NCBI GenBank assembly: GCA_046347155.1
Contig: JAXMGT010000002.1
Location: 248,001-312,000 of the forward strand
Source: RPQJ01 sp046347155
Lineage (GTDB): Bacteria; Pseudomonadota; Gammaproteobacteria; Steroidobacterales; Steroidobacteraceae
Reading direction: 5' to 3'
Length of the DNA: 64,000 nt
The notes under the pieces are model-generated. The model saw only the letters and a list, made by a program, of their open reading frames with translations. It had not been told where the DNA came from and searched no databases. The stretch's first letter is position 1. Each line of letters opens with the position of its first letter. Of the stretch, positions 40,860-50,025 are shown in pieces. Both the position numbers and the translations under genes were made by a program.

Positions 40860-41557
40860 AGCTTGGCCTTCTTGATGACCCGCGCGGCGATCCAGGCGGC
40901 GAGCGTCGTGGCCATCACGGCCACGATGCACCCGACCTCGGTCGGGTGGGCCGCCGTGCCGCCGGCGCCGCGCCAGAGGTTCCAGAGGTAGAGCGCGCCC
41001 CAGGTCCAGGTCCAGCCGAGCAGCGTGCCGTACTCCTTGATCACAAGGCGCCGCCAGTTGAACTCGTGGTCGGCGAGCGTCTCGCCGATGCCGGACAGCC
41101 GGGGAATCCAGCGCGGCACGTCGCGGCAGTACTCGTCGAACGCCTCGCCGAAGCGCCCGCGGAGGTAGACCTCCTCGGCCGCGACGATGCAGACGCAGAC
41201 GAACAGATAGAGCGGCAGCAGCAGCCCGAGCGCGAGCCAGGAGTTCGAGGCGATCGCGAGTCCGGCGAGGATCAGCACGTTGCCCACGTACATCGGGTTG
41301 CGCGTGTGGGCGTAGAGCCCGCCGGTGACCAGGTCGCGGGCGTACACGCGCCGGTTGCGCCCGCCGCGCACGATGTACTGCATGCCGATCGTCGTCGAGC
41401 GCACGCACTCGCCGGCGAGCGCGATGACGAAGCCGATCGCCGCGGCCACGGCCGGGTCGCCGAACAGCGACGGCGCCGGGATCAGCGCGAGCGGCAGGCA
41501 CAGCGGGAACACCACCGTGCGGTATTTGAAGAAGAAGTTGCCGAGCGTGATGATCAT
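40844..41557 (-). CDS. Isoprenylcysteine carboxyl methyltransferase-family membrane protein
   Basis: A 237-residue protein with about six membrane helices. The family signature is GGLYAHTRNPMYVGNVLILAGLAIASNSW near residue 80, followed by the acidic AAEEVYLRGRFGEAFDEYCRDVPRWIP. These membrane methyltransferases use SAM on lipid-like or prenylated substrates; bacterial targets are mostly unknown. It lies seven bases after cmoA and overlaps the chorismate mutase gene, forming a three-gene set. Confidence 0.85.
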   Translation of the reverse strand: MIITLGNFFFKYRTVVFPLCLPLALIPAPSLFGDPAVAAAIGFVIALAGECVRSTTIGMQYIVRGGRNRRVYARDLVTGGLYAHTRNPMYVGNVLILAGLAIASNSWLALGLLLPLYLFVCVCIVAAEEVYLRGRFGEAFDEYCRDVPRWIPRLSGIGETLADHEFNWRRLVIKEYGTLLGWTWTWGALYLWNLWRGAGGTAAHPTEVGCIVAVMATTLAAWIAARVIKKAKLWKAV

Positions 41558-41564
41558 CGCCGCC

Positions 41565-42308
41565 TCACTTGATCGCGACGATGCCGCAGAAGTTGTACCA
41601 CTTGAAGAACACGTCCACGTAGCGGAAGCCCGCGCCGAGCAGCAGCTCGCGGTTCTCGAGCAGCTTGTACGGGATCAGCACGTTCTCGAGCGCCTCGCGC
41701 TTCTGCGCGATCTCGGTCTCCGAATAGCCGTTGCGCCGCTTGAAGTCGTAGTAGTGCTTGATGAACAGACGGTTGAAGTGCGAGTCCTCGCCGAGCACCT
41801 TCTCGACCAGGATCAGCCCGCCGTTCTCCTGCAGGCCGCCGCAGATCTGGTTCACGAGCCGTTCGCGGTGCAGGGGCCGCAGGAACTGCAGCGTCAGGAT
41901 CATCAGCGCGAGCGACGCGTCGTGCATGTCGACACCCGAGTGCAGGTCGGTGCACTGCAGCTCGATCGGGCGGGTGACGCCCTGCGCCTTGAGCTTCTGC
42001 TCGCACTTCACGAGCATGTCCTGCGAGTCGTCCACGCCGACGAACGTCACGTCCTTCGGCAGGACCGGGTCCAGCAGCAGCAGCGTCGTGCCGGTCGAGC
42101 AGCCGAGGTCATAGACGCGCGAGCCCGGGGCGACGATGTCCTGGGCCAGTTCGGCCACCATCCGCTGGATCTCGCCGTAGAACGGCACGGATCGCGACAG
42201 CATGTCGTCGAAGACCTGCGCGACCTCGGCGCCGAACTTGAAATCGGCGATCGCCTCGCGCTTTTCGGCGAAGACGCGATCGGTGGAGACGTCCTGCGGC
42301 TTGGACAT
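41565..42308 (-). CDS. cmoA: Carboxy-S-adenosyl-L-methionine synthase
   Basis: A 247-residue SAM-dependent enzyme, the same length as E. coli CmoA. It starts with the family pattern DFKFGAEVAQVFDDMLSRSVPFY, has the SAM motif VYDLGCSTGTTLL, and keeps HHDFKR-like YYDFKRRNGYSE and QKREALENV, where the arginine matches one implicated in binding the carboxylated SAM. CmoA makes carboxy-SAM from SAM and prephenate, for tRNA wobble uridine modification with CmoB. cmoB is not in the window. A chorismate mutase gene, which would make prephenate, lies two genes downstream. Confidence 0.88.
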   Translation of the reverse strand: MSKPQDVSTDRVFAEKREAIADFKFGAEVAQVFDDMLSRSVPFYGEIQRMVAELAQDIVAPGSRVYDLGCSTGTTLLLLDPVLPKDVTFVGVDDSQDMLVKCEQKLKAQGVTRPIELQCTDLHSGVDMHDASLALMILTLQFLRPLHRERLVNQICGGLQENGGLILVEKVLGEDSHFNRLFIKHYYDFKRRNGYSETEIAQKREALENVLIPYKLLENRELLLGAGFRYVDVFFKWYNFCGIVAIK

Positions 42309-42489
42309 GCTGACCTCGGGTTGCGGGTGCCTCTGCGGGGCACGATCCGCCCGATATGGTAGCCCGCGCGCCGGTTTTCCGGTGCAACTTCGTGGTCATT
42401 CCGGCCGTCGGCAGGGGTCGGTGGACCGTCCGGGCGGCGCAATCCGGCCGTCGGGCCGGCCGCGGCGGCGCCCGCCGGTCACGGCCGCC

Positions 42490-43758
42490 TCAGCGCGCCA
42501 AGGCCCCGGCGTCCGCGGCCGCGCGCCGGCGCTTCAGCAGCGCGGCCGCGAGGTAGAAGACGATCGCCGAGCCGGCGACGAGGTCCGTGCCCAGCACGAC
42601 CGCGCGCAGCGGCGCCGGGTGTCCGGCGTGGGCCAGGTGGTCGCTGACCGCGCCGGCGACCAGCGTGCCGGCGGCGATCGCGATGAAGTTGTTGCACATC
42701 ATCGTGAAGCCCACCGCGGTGGCCCGCAGGCGTTCCGGCAACTCGCCCTGCAGCGTCGCGATCGTGCACGCATAGAGCGAAAACGGCAGGAAGAAGCCGG
42801 CCGCGAGCCCGGCGTTGAACGTGACGCCACCGAACGGCGCGTAGCGCGACATCACCATCAGCGGCACGCACACAGCGAGCGCGAGCACCGGGAACGCGGC
42901 ATGCCCGCTCGGCAGCCGGGCGGCGATCCGGTCGCCGACGAACCCGCCGAGTATGGCGCCGAGCCCCCCGAACGCGATCTGCAGCACGCCGATGTCACGC
43001 GCGACGGCGGCGGCCTCGGCCCCGCGTTCGCGCACGAGCCACAGCGGCAGGAACGAGACCTGCGCGAAGATCACGTGCGCCGCGACGAAGCCGGCGATCG
43101 TGAGCACCACGACGGGCCGGGCCGCGAGTTCGGCCAGCAGCGTCCGCACCTGGCGGGCGAACGGCTCCCCGAAATCCTCCGCGTGGGAGCGGCTGCGTTC
43201 GTCGGGCACCAGTGCGATCGGCAGCGCGATCGCGATGCCGATCAGCCCGAGGATGAGGTACGTGTGCCGCCAGCCGACGCTGACGCCGAGCGTGCCGCTC
43301 ACGAGATAGGCGCAGCCGATGCCGAGCGGCATGCCGAAGAAGAAGAGTCCGTTCACGGTGCCGCGCTGCCTGCCGTCGAAGATCTCGGCGATGATCGCCG
43401 TGGCGGCGGGCACCAGCGCCGCCTCGCCCGAGGCGACCAGGAACCGGGCGGCCACCATCTGGCCGAAGTCCTGCACCATGCCCGAGGCCAGCGTGCACAC
43501 GCTCCACACGAGCACGCCACCGGCGATGATCCTCGGCCGGCTGTAGCGGTCGGCCAGCGACCCGAGGAATATCGCCATCACGCCGAAACTGAGCACCCAG
43601 ACCATGCCGGTCAGGAAGCCGTACTCCGTGTCGGTCAGCGACAGCTCGGCCGTGATCTGCGGCGAGAATGCGATCAGCATCGCCCGGTCGACGTACGCCA
43701 GCACGTTGATCGCGACGAGCACGACGAGCACGGTCCAGCGGTGTCGCTGCAGCAGCAT
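42490..43758 (-). CDS. Major facilitator superfamily transporter
   Basis: A 422-residue protein with twelve predicted membrane helices. The MFS motif after helix 2 is present as GSLADRYSRPRII, and a related one appears in the second half (GGFVGDRIAARL). The N-terminus (VLVAINVLAYVDRAMLIAFSPQI) and SLTDTEYGFLTG segment resemble spinster-like and aromatic-acid/sugar-acid permeases. I chose the ATG with a GGGGGAG site; a GTG eleven codons earlier is possible. Substrate unknown. It is separated from cmoA by about 180 bases of GC-rich non-coding DNA. Confidence 0.88.
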   Translation of the reverse strand: MLLQRHRWTVLVVLVAINVLAYVDRAMLIAFSPQITAELSLTDTEYGFLTGMVWVLSFGVMAIFLGSLADRYSRPRIIAGGVLVWSVCTLASGMVQDFGQMVAARFLVASGEAALVPAATAIIAEIFDGRQRGTVNGLFFFGMPLGIGCAYLVSGTLGVSVGWRHTYLILGLIGIAIALPIALVPDERSRSHAEDFGEPFARQVRTLLAELAARPVVVLTIAGFVAAHVIFAQVSFLPLWLVRERGAEAAAVARDIGVLQIAFGGLGAILGGFVGDRIAARLPSGHAAFPVLALAVCVPLMVMSRYAPFGGVTFNAGLAAGFFLPFSLYACTIATLQGELPERLRATAVGFTMMCNNFIAIAAGTLVAGAVSDHLAHAGHPAPLRAVVLGTDLVAGSAIVFYLAAALLKRRRAAADAGALAR

Positions 43759-43986
43759 GTGCGATCGCTCCCCCGCGGCCGACCCGGCCACGATGCAGGT
43801 CTATCGTACCGGGGCCCCCGGGGCAACGGTATGCCGTCGGTATCGGCGGATAGACCCGGAGTCGCTGCATCCGCCGCGCATTGCGGTATGCTCGGTCCGG
43901 ACCCCCGGGAATCGGCCCGGACGCCCGCCGACCGTTCCAGCGCCCCTGCCGCCGATGAAACAAGACGAAGAATCACCGGTGCCGCG

Positions 43987-44631
43987 GTGTCGGTAACCGC
44001 CTGCCCGGACTGCGACCTGCTCCAGTCACTGCCGCACCCGCCGCCGGGTGCCCGGGTGAGCTGCGCCCGATGCGGCCACGTGCTGCGGGTGGGCGTCGCC
44101 GACGGGCTCGACCGTCCGCTCGCGCTCTCGGTCACGGCGCTGGTCGCGCTGCTGGTGGCCAATCTCACGCCGATGATGGGCATTTCGGCCGTCGGCCGCT
44201 CCGCCAGCACGACGATCGTCGGCGGCTGCATCGACATGTGGCTCGCGGGCGAACGGATCACGGCCGTGATCGTCGCGTTCTGCGCGTTCGTCGCGCCGGC
44301 CGCGTTCATCCTGCTGCTCGGCACCGCGCTCGTGATGGTGCGGCGGCCGCCCGCGCCAACCTGGGTCGGCGAAGTGCTGCGCTGGTCCGAATCGATGAAG
44401 CCCTGGGCGATGATCGAGGTGATGATGCTGGGCGTGCTCGTCGCACTCGTGAAGATCGCCGAACTGGCGACCGTCACGGCCGGCGCCGGCATGTATGCGA
44501 TCTTCGCGCTGATGCTGCTGTTCCCGGCCATTGCCGCGAGTATCGACATGGACGAGCTGTGGGGCCGCGTCCGCTGGGCCGACGGCGAGCGGCCGCACGA
44601 GCCGCTCGGCCCGGCGCAGGCAATCGAATGA
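43987..44631 (+). CDS. pqiA: PqiA-type membrane protein, first half
   Basis: A 214-residue protein with an N-terminal zinc-ribbon-like pair of CxxC motifs (CPDCDLL, CARCGHVL) and four membrane helices, the PqiA domain. The only fitting start is a GTG just before the first cysteines. E. coli PqiA carries two such domains in one protein; here each is a separate gene. PqiA sits in the inner membrane of the PqiABC lipid-transport bridge. The stop overlaps the next gene as ATGA. Confidence 0.85.
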   Translation: MSVTACPDCDLLQSLPHPPPGARVSCARCGHVLRVGVADGLDRPLALSVTALVALLVANLTPMMGISAVGRSASTTIVGGCIDMWLAGERITAVIVAFCAFVAPAAFILLLGTALVMVRRPPAPTWVGEVLRWSESMKPWAMIEVMMLGVLVALVKIAELATVTAGAGMYAIFALMLLFPAIAASIDMDELWGRVRWADGERPHEPLGPAQAIE

Positions 44632-45272
44632 GCCGCCGTCCCCTCACCGCACGCCGGGCCGGGCTCGTCACCTGCGAGACCTGCGACCTGCTCGTGAGGC
44701 CGATCGGGCCCCGGCACGCCGGCCACTGCCCGCGTTGCGGCGCCGGTCTCGAGTCACGCCGGCCAGAGTCGATCGAGCGCACCTGGGCGCTCGTGATCGC
44801 TGCGGCCATCTGCTACGTGCCGGCCAACCTGCTGCCGGTGCTCGAGACCACGACACTCGGCACGACCGAACCCGACACGATCATGGGAGGCGTGGTGCTG
44901 CTGTGGCAGACCGGCTCCTGGCCGCTGGCGCTGATCGTGCTGATCGCGAGCGTGATGGTTCCGCTCGGCAAGCTGGTCGCGCTCGGCTGGCTGCTCGTGT
45001 CGGTCCAGGGCGGCTGGCGCGAGGGCCAGTCCGACCGCACGCGGCTCTACCGGATGGTCGAATTCATCGGACGCTGGTCCATGCTCGACGTGTTCGTCGA
45101 CACGTTCACCGTGGCGCTGGTGCAGCTCGATCCGCTCATGTCTATCATGCCCGGCCCCGGCGTGCTCTTCTTCGCCGCCGTGGTCGTGCTGACGATGATC
45201 GCCGCGGAAACCTTTGATCCGCGACTGCTGTGGGACGCCGACGGGCGTGGGGAGCGCGTGCATGACGGATGA
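44628..45272 (+). CDS. pqiA: PqiA-type membrane protein, second half
   Basis: A 214-residue protein matching its neighbour in length and layout. N-terminal CETCDLL and CPRCGAGL cysteine pairs are followed by four membrane helices, with the PqiA mark YVPANLLPVLET. The C-terminal helices contain MVEFIGRWSMLDVFVDTF, typical of the second PqiA domain. Together the two genes make up a split PqiA. Its end overlaps the pqiB start by eleven bases. Confidence 0.87.
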   Translation: MSRRPLTARRAGLVTCETCDLLVRPIGPRHAGHCPRCGAGLESRRPESIERTWALVIAAAICYVPANLLPVLETTTLGTTEPDTIMGGVVLLWQTGSWPLALIVLIASVMVPLGKLVALGWLLVSVQGGWREGQSDRTRLYRMVEFIGRWSMLDVFVDTFTVALVQLDPLMSIMPGPGVLFFAAVVVLTMIAAETFDPRLLWDADGRGERVHDG

Positions 45273-46905
45273 GCTGGAACGACAGGAACTGCCCGAGGCG
45301 CGGCTGACGCCGGGGCGACGGGTCCACGTCTCGGTGATCTGGATCATCCCGGTGCTCGCGGCCGTCGTCGCCGTCGGCATCGCGGTGAACCGCGTGATGA
45401 AGGAAGGCCCGACGATCACGATCGAGTTCCGCTCGGCCGACGGCATCGAGGCCGGCAAGACCTTCATCAAGTACAAGGACGTCAAGATCGGCCAGGTCAC
45501 CGCGGTCGAGCTGTCCGACGATTTCACGAAGGTCGAGGTGACCGCGCGCATCGCGAAGAACGCCGAGGGGCTGATCGTCGAGGACGCCCGTTTCTGGGTC
45601 GTCGAGCCCCGGATCTCGCTGAGCGGCGTGTCGGGCCTCGGCACCCTGCTGTCGGGCAACTACATCGGGTTCGCCGAGGGCCGCTCGAAGAAATCGGAAC
45701 GCAAGTTCGTCGGACTCGAGAATGCGCCGGTCGTCTCGGACCTGCCGGGCCGGGAATTCGTGCTCACGGCCAAGGCGCTCGGATCGCTGGGCGTCGGGTC
45801 GCCGGTCTACTTCCGGCGCATCCAGGTCGGCGAGGTCACGAGCTACGAACTCTCGCAGGACGGCAACTCGATCACGTTCCGGCTGTTCGTCGGCGCGCCG
45901 TACGACCGGTTCGTGAACCCGGAGACGCGGTTCTGGAACGCAAGCGGCATCGACGTGTCGGTCGGGGCCAACGGCCTCGAGGTCCGCACCGAGTCGCTCG
46001 TGTCGCTGCTCGCCGGCGGGGTCTCGTTCGAGACGCCGCCGTTCGCGAAGCCCGAGGGGCCGGCGTCGGCCGGGACGCAGTTCCAGCTGTTCGACGACCG
46101 CCGTACGGCCATGCGCCAGCCCGAGTCGATCTCGCGGCACTACGTGCTCTACTTCGACGAGTCGCTGCGCGGCGTGTCGGTCGGCGCGCCGGTCGCGCTG
46201 CTCGGGCTGCCGGCCGGCGAAGTCACGGACGTCTCGCTCGAACTCGACCCGAAGCAGGGGCGCCCGCGTGGCCGCGTCGAGATCGTCGCGTACCCGGAGC
46301 GGATCGTGCGCCGGCTGAGCGGCAAGACCGCCGAGGCGAGTCGCGAGATGCTCGCGAGCAACGTGAACCGCCACGCATTCTTCGAGCGCCTGGTCGAGCG
46401 GCAGGGCCTCCGTGCGCAGCTGCGCAGCGGCAACATCGTCACCGGCGAGCGATACGTCGCGCTCGACTTCTTCCCCGACGCGCAGCGGGCGAGCGTCGAC
46501 TGGTCGCTCGACGCGCCGCTGATCCCGACGGTCTCGAGCACGCTGCCCGAACTGCAGGCGAAACTCGAGTCGATCCTCGCGAAGATCGACTCGATTCCGT
46601 TCCAGAAGGTCGGCGACGATCTCGCGAAGACCCTCGAATCGGCGAACCGGATGCTCGCCGACATCGACACGGGCGTCGCGCCGGAACTCAAGGCGACGTT
46701 GGCCGAGCTCCGCAAGACGCTCGCCACGGCCGACCGGGTGCTCAAGGGCGCGGACCAGAACATCACCTCGCCCGACGCGCCCACGCTGCACGCCCTGCAG
46801 CAGGCGCTCGACGAGGTGGCCGGCGCCGCCCGGGCGCTGCGCAGCCTCGCCGACTACCTGGAGCGCCACCCGGAGGCGCTGATCCAGGGCAAGCCACAGG
46901 AGTAG
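45262..46905 (+). CDS. pqiB: PqiB: MCE-domain lipid-transport protein
   Basis: A 547-residue protein with one N-terminal membrane helix (about residues 23-44) and three MCE domains: GPTITIEFRSADGIEAGKT near 49, VLTAKALGSLGVGSPVYFR near 168, and YVLYFDESLRGVSVGAPVAL near 295. A long coiled helix follows (about 430-540). In E. coli, PqiB hexamers form a needle spanning the periplasm to move lipids between membranes. Length matches the E. coli protein. Confidence 0.92.
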   Translation: MTDELERQELPEARLTPGRRVHVSVIWIIPVLAAVVAVGIAVNRVMKEGPTITIEFRSADGIEAGKTFIKYKDVKIGQVTAVELSDDFTKVEVTARIAKNAEGLIVEDARFWVVEPRISLSGVSGLGTLLSGNYIGFAEGRSKKSERKFVGLENAPVVSDLPGREFVLTAKALGSLGVGSPVYFRRIQVGEVTSYELSQDGNSITFRLFVGAPYDRFVNPETRFWNASGIDVSVGANGLEVRTESLVSLLAGGVSFETPPFAKPEGPASAGTQFQLFDDRRTAMRQPESISRHYVLYFDESLRGVSVGAPVALLGLPAGEVTDVSLELDPKQGRPRGRVEIVAYPERIVRRLSGKTAEASREMLASNVNRHAFFERLVERQGLRAQLRSGNIVTGERYVALDFFPDAQRASVDWSLDAPLIPTVSSTLPELQAKLESILAKIDSIPFQKVGDDLAKTLESANRMLADIDTGVAPELKATLAELRKTLATADRVLKGADQNITSPDAPTLHALQQALDEVAGAARALRSLADYLERHPEALIQGKPQE

Positions 46906-46909
46906 TGCG

Positions 46910-47506
46910 ATGAACCGCCGTATCCGCGTTGGAGCACCGCTGGCGCTGGCCGCCGTGATCGCCGGCTGCTCGTCCACGCCGCCGTCGAGCTTCTATGGAC
47001 TCTCGGTGGTCTCGACGCCCGCCGCAGCCGCTTCGTACGTGTCCGTCCAGGTCGGCCCGGTGACGATTCCGGCGAGCGTCGACCGCGCGCAGTTCGTGCT
47101 CAACACCGGCCCCAACGAGGTCACGCTCGACGAGTATCACCGCTGGTCGGCGCCGCTCGACCGGGCGATCGCCGACGTGCTCGTCGGCGACCTCGCGGCG
47201 CTGCTCGGATCGCCGAACGTGACGACGATGTCCGGGGGCTTCGGCGACGAATCGCCGTATCGCGTCGGGGTGCAGGTCCAGCGCTTCGAGTCGAGGCTCG
47301 ACTCGAGTGCGACGTTCGACGCGGCGTGGACCGTCCGTCGCCCGGACGACGGGCGCACCCTGTCCGGCCGCACCAGCGTGCAGCAGCCGGCGACGGGCGG
47401 CTACGCCGGCCTCGCGGTGGCCTACAGCCAGGCGGTCGGGCGCCTCGCGGCGGATGTCGCGGCGGCGGTCCGGCAGCTCGAGGCGACGCCGGCCGCGGCG
47501 AAGTAG
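46910..47506 (+). CDS. pqiC: PqiC: outer-membrane lipoprotein of the Pqi system
   Basis: A 198-residue lipoprotein; the signal ends in the lipobox IAGC, with Ser-Ser after the cysteine, which favours outer-membrane sorting. The family pattern FYGLS..., VGPVTIPASVDRAQFVL and EYHRWSAPLDRAIADVLVGDLAALL is clear. PqiC anchors the PqiB needle at the outer membrane. It begins four bases after the pqiB stop, completing the pqiAABC operon. Confidence 0.9.
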   Translation: MNRRIRVGAPLALAAVIAGCSSTPPSSFYGLSVVSTPAAAASYVSVQVGPVTIPASVDRAQFVLNTGPNEVTLDEYHRWSAPLDRAIADVLVGDLAALLGSPNVTTMSGGFGDESPYRVGVQVQRFESRLDSSATFDAAWTVRRPDDGRTLSGRTSVQQPATGGYAGLAVAYSQAVGRLAADVAAAVRQLEATPAAAK

Positions 47507-47540
47507 CACCGGGGCGCGCGCGCCGACCCGGGACCGATCG

Positions 47541-50003
47541 GTGGACGCCAGCCCCGTGTCGCTGCCGACCCACGCCCGGGTCGTCGTCGTCGGGGGCGGT
47601 GTGATCGGCCTCAGTGTCGCCTATCACCTGGCGAGGCTCGGCGTCGAGACCGTGCTGCTCGAGCGCGACCGGCTGACCTCCGGCACGACCTGGCACGCGG
47701 CCGGGCTCATCGCCTCGGCAGGGCTTGCGAACGAGACGCTGCTCTGGGCCCAGCAGCACACCCGCCGTCTCCTGCCCGAACTCGAGGCCGAGACGGGCCT
47801 GTCGACCGGCTTCCGCGCGATCGGCCACCTGCACCTGGCGACGAACCCGACGCGACGCGAGAGCCAGCGTCGGGAACTCAACTTCGCGCGCTCGCAGGGT
47901 GTCGAGAAGCACGAGATCGGCCCGGCCGAGGTGAGGTCGATGTTCCCGCTGCTCGAGACCGCGGACCTGCTGTCCGCGATCTACACCCCGGGCGACGGGC
48001 GCGCGAACCCCGTCGACGTCGCAATGGCCTACGCGAAGGCGGCCCGGCGACGCGGCGTGCGCATCGTCGAGGGCGTCGCGGTCACCGGCTTCGACGTCCG
48101 CGGGCGCCGGGTGCGGCGCGTGCGCACCGCGCAGGGCGACATCGAGACCGAGAGCGTCGTGCTCGCGGCCGGGATGTGGTCGAGGCAGATCGCCGCCGGG
48201 ATCGGCGTGCCGGTGCCGTTGCAGGCGGCCGAGCACTACTACCTGCTGACCGAGCCGATGCCCGGTATCCACGGCGGGCTGCCGGTCGTCGAGGACCCGG
48301 AGGCCTACGCCTACCTGCGCGAGGAGGGCGGCGGTCTGCTGTTCGGGTTGTTCGAGCCGGAGGGCGCGACGTGGTCGCCGGGCCGCGTGCCCGAGGACGC
48401 GAGCTTCCTGACGCTGCCGCCGGACTGGGAACGCATGACGCCGTTCCTCGAGCGCGCGTTCGCGCGGCTGCCCGCGATGCGCGAGACCGGGATACGCACG
48501 TTCTTCTGCGGACCGGAGAGCTTCACGCCCGACGGCGCGTTCATCGTCGGCGAGGCGCCCGAGTGCGACGGGCTCTTCCTCGCGACCGGGCTCAACTCGC
48601 TCGGGATTCTTTCGTCGGGCGGCCTCGGCGCGATCGTCGCCGAGCTGGTCGCGACCGGCGACTCGTCGCAGGACGTGACCGGCCTGTTGCCGGGCCGTTC
48701 GCCCGCGCACGAAGCGACGCGCTGGTTCCTCGCCGACCGGACGCCCGCCACGCTCGGCTACGTGTTCAGCCACGCGGGCCGCCCGCACTGGAAGCACTCG
48801 ACCGCACGCGACGCGCGGCGGCTCGTGCTGCACGAGCGCTATGCCGCGCTCGGCGCCTCGTTCACCTCGCTCGGCGGCTGGGAAATGCCGCGCTGGTTCG
48901 CGGCCGACCCCGCGTTGCGCACGGCGGAATACCGCTACGGGCGGCAGCCCTGGTTCGGGTGCGTCGCGGCCGAGCACCGCGCGACGCGCGAGTCGGCGGC
49001 GCTCCACGACAAGTCGTTCATGGGCAAGTTCCTGGTGCAGGGCCGCGACGCGGCGCGCGTGCTCGACCGGGTGTCCGCGAACGCGCTGCCGGAGCCGGGG
49101 CGGAACGTCTACACGCAGTGGCTGAACGACCGCGGCGGCATCGTCGCCGACCTCACGATCACCGCGATCGGGGACGGCGGGTACCTGGTCGTCGTGAGCG
49201 ACGTGCTGCAGCGGTTCGTGCCGGCGTGGCTGCGCCGGCACACGGCACCGGACGAACACTGCGCGGTCACGGACGTGACCTCGGCGTACACGCTCCTGAG
49301 CCTGCAGGGCCCGCGATCGCGCGAGGTGCTCGAGGCGGCGACCGGGTCCGACCTCGCGACCGCGCGCGTGCCCTACCGGGCCGCGACGCACGTGGACCTC
49401 GGCTACGCGCGGGTGCTCGCGGTGCGCGTGACGTACATGGGCGAGCTGGGCTACGAACTCTACGTTCCGTCCGAATACAGCCACACCTGCCACGAGGCGC
49501 TGCTTGCGGCATGCGCCCGCACCGGCGTGCCGCCCGTGCACGCGGGCATCACGGCGCTCGAAAGCCTGCGGCTCGAGAAAGGCTACCGCGACTACGCGGT
49601 GGACATCGACAACACCGACACGCCATTGACCGCGGGGCTCGGCTTCGCGGTCGCGTTCGAGAAGGGCCCGTTCATCGGCCGGGACGCGCTGCTGGCCGCG
49701 CGCGACCGTGGACCGCCGGCGCGACGGCTGGTGCAGCTGCTGCTCGGGGACCCGGAGCCGCTGCTGATGCACCACGAGCCCATCCTGTGCGACGGACGCT
49801 ACTGCGGCTACGTCCGCGCGGGCGCCTGGGGCCACACGCTCGGCGCGTCGGTCGCGCTCGGTGTGGTCGAACTCGAGGGCGGCGTCACGGCCGAGCGGCT
49901 GCGCGGCCACGCGTTCGAGGTCGAGATCGGGTCGCGCCGGTACGCCGCCCGCGCATCGCTCGCGCCGTTCTATGACCCGAAGGGCGAGCGCGTCCGGGCC
50001 TGA
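47541..50003 (+). CDS. FAD-dependent dehydrogenase fused to GcvT domain (dimethylglycine/sarcosine dehydrogenase-like)
   Basis: An 820-residue two-part protein. The N-terminal half (about 10-375) is a DAO-type flavoprotein with dinucleotide motif VVVGGGVIGLSVAYHLARLG. It includes SGTTWHAAGL, whose His52 matches the covalent flavin histidine of dimethylglycine dehydrogenase. A linker domain follows. The C-terminal half (about 440-810) is a GcvT-like folate domain, with LQGPRSREVL and YTGELGYE-like YMGELGYELYVP. Such enzymes demethylate N-methylglycines and pass the carbon to tetrahydrofolate. The start is GTG with a weak GGGA site. No related pathway genes are adjacent, so the exact amine is unknown. 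Confidence 0.88.
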   Translation: MDASPVSLPTHARVVVVGGGVIGLSVAYHLARLGVETVLLERDRLTSGTTWHAAGLIASAGLANETLLWAQQHTRRLLPELEAETGLSTGFRAIGHLHLATNPTRRESQRRELNFARSQGVEKHEIGPAEVRSMFPLLETADLLSAIYTPGDGRANPVDVAMAYAKAARRRGVRIVEGVAVTGFDVRGRRVRRVRTAQGDIETESVVLAAGMWSRQIAAGIGVPVPLQAAEHYYLLTEPMPGIHGGLPVVEDPEAYAYLREEGGGLLFGLFEPEGATWSPGRVPEDASFLTLPPDWERMTPFLERAFARLPAMRETGIRTFFCGPESFTPDGAFIVGEAPECDGLFLATGLNSLGILSSGGLGAIVAELVATGDSSQDVTGLLPGRSPAHEATRWFLADRTPATLGYVFSHAGRPHWKHSTARDARRLVLHERYAALGASFTSLGGWEMPRWFAADPALRTAEYRYGRQPWFGCVAAEHRATRESAALHDKSFMGKFLVQGRDAARVLDRVSANALPEPGRNVYTQWLNDRGGIVADLTITAIGDGGYLVVVSDVLQRFVPAWLRRHTAPDEHCAVTDVTSAYTLLSLQGPRSREVLEAATGSDLATARVPYRAATHVDLGYARVLAVRVTYMGELGYELYVPSEYSHTCHEALLAACARTGVPPVHAGITALESLRLEKGYRDYAVDIDNTDTPLTAGLGFAVAFEKGPFIGRDALLAARDRGPPARRLVQLLLGDPEPLLMHHEPILCDGRYCGYVRAGAWGHTLGASVALGVVELEGGVTAERLRGHAFEVEIGSRRYAARASLAPFYDPKGERVRA

Positions 50004-50025
50004 CGCCGACCCGTCCGCGCCAGGT

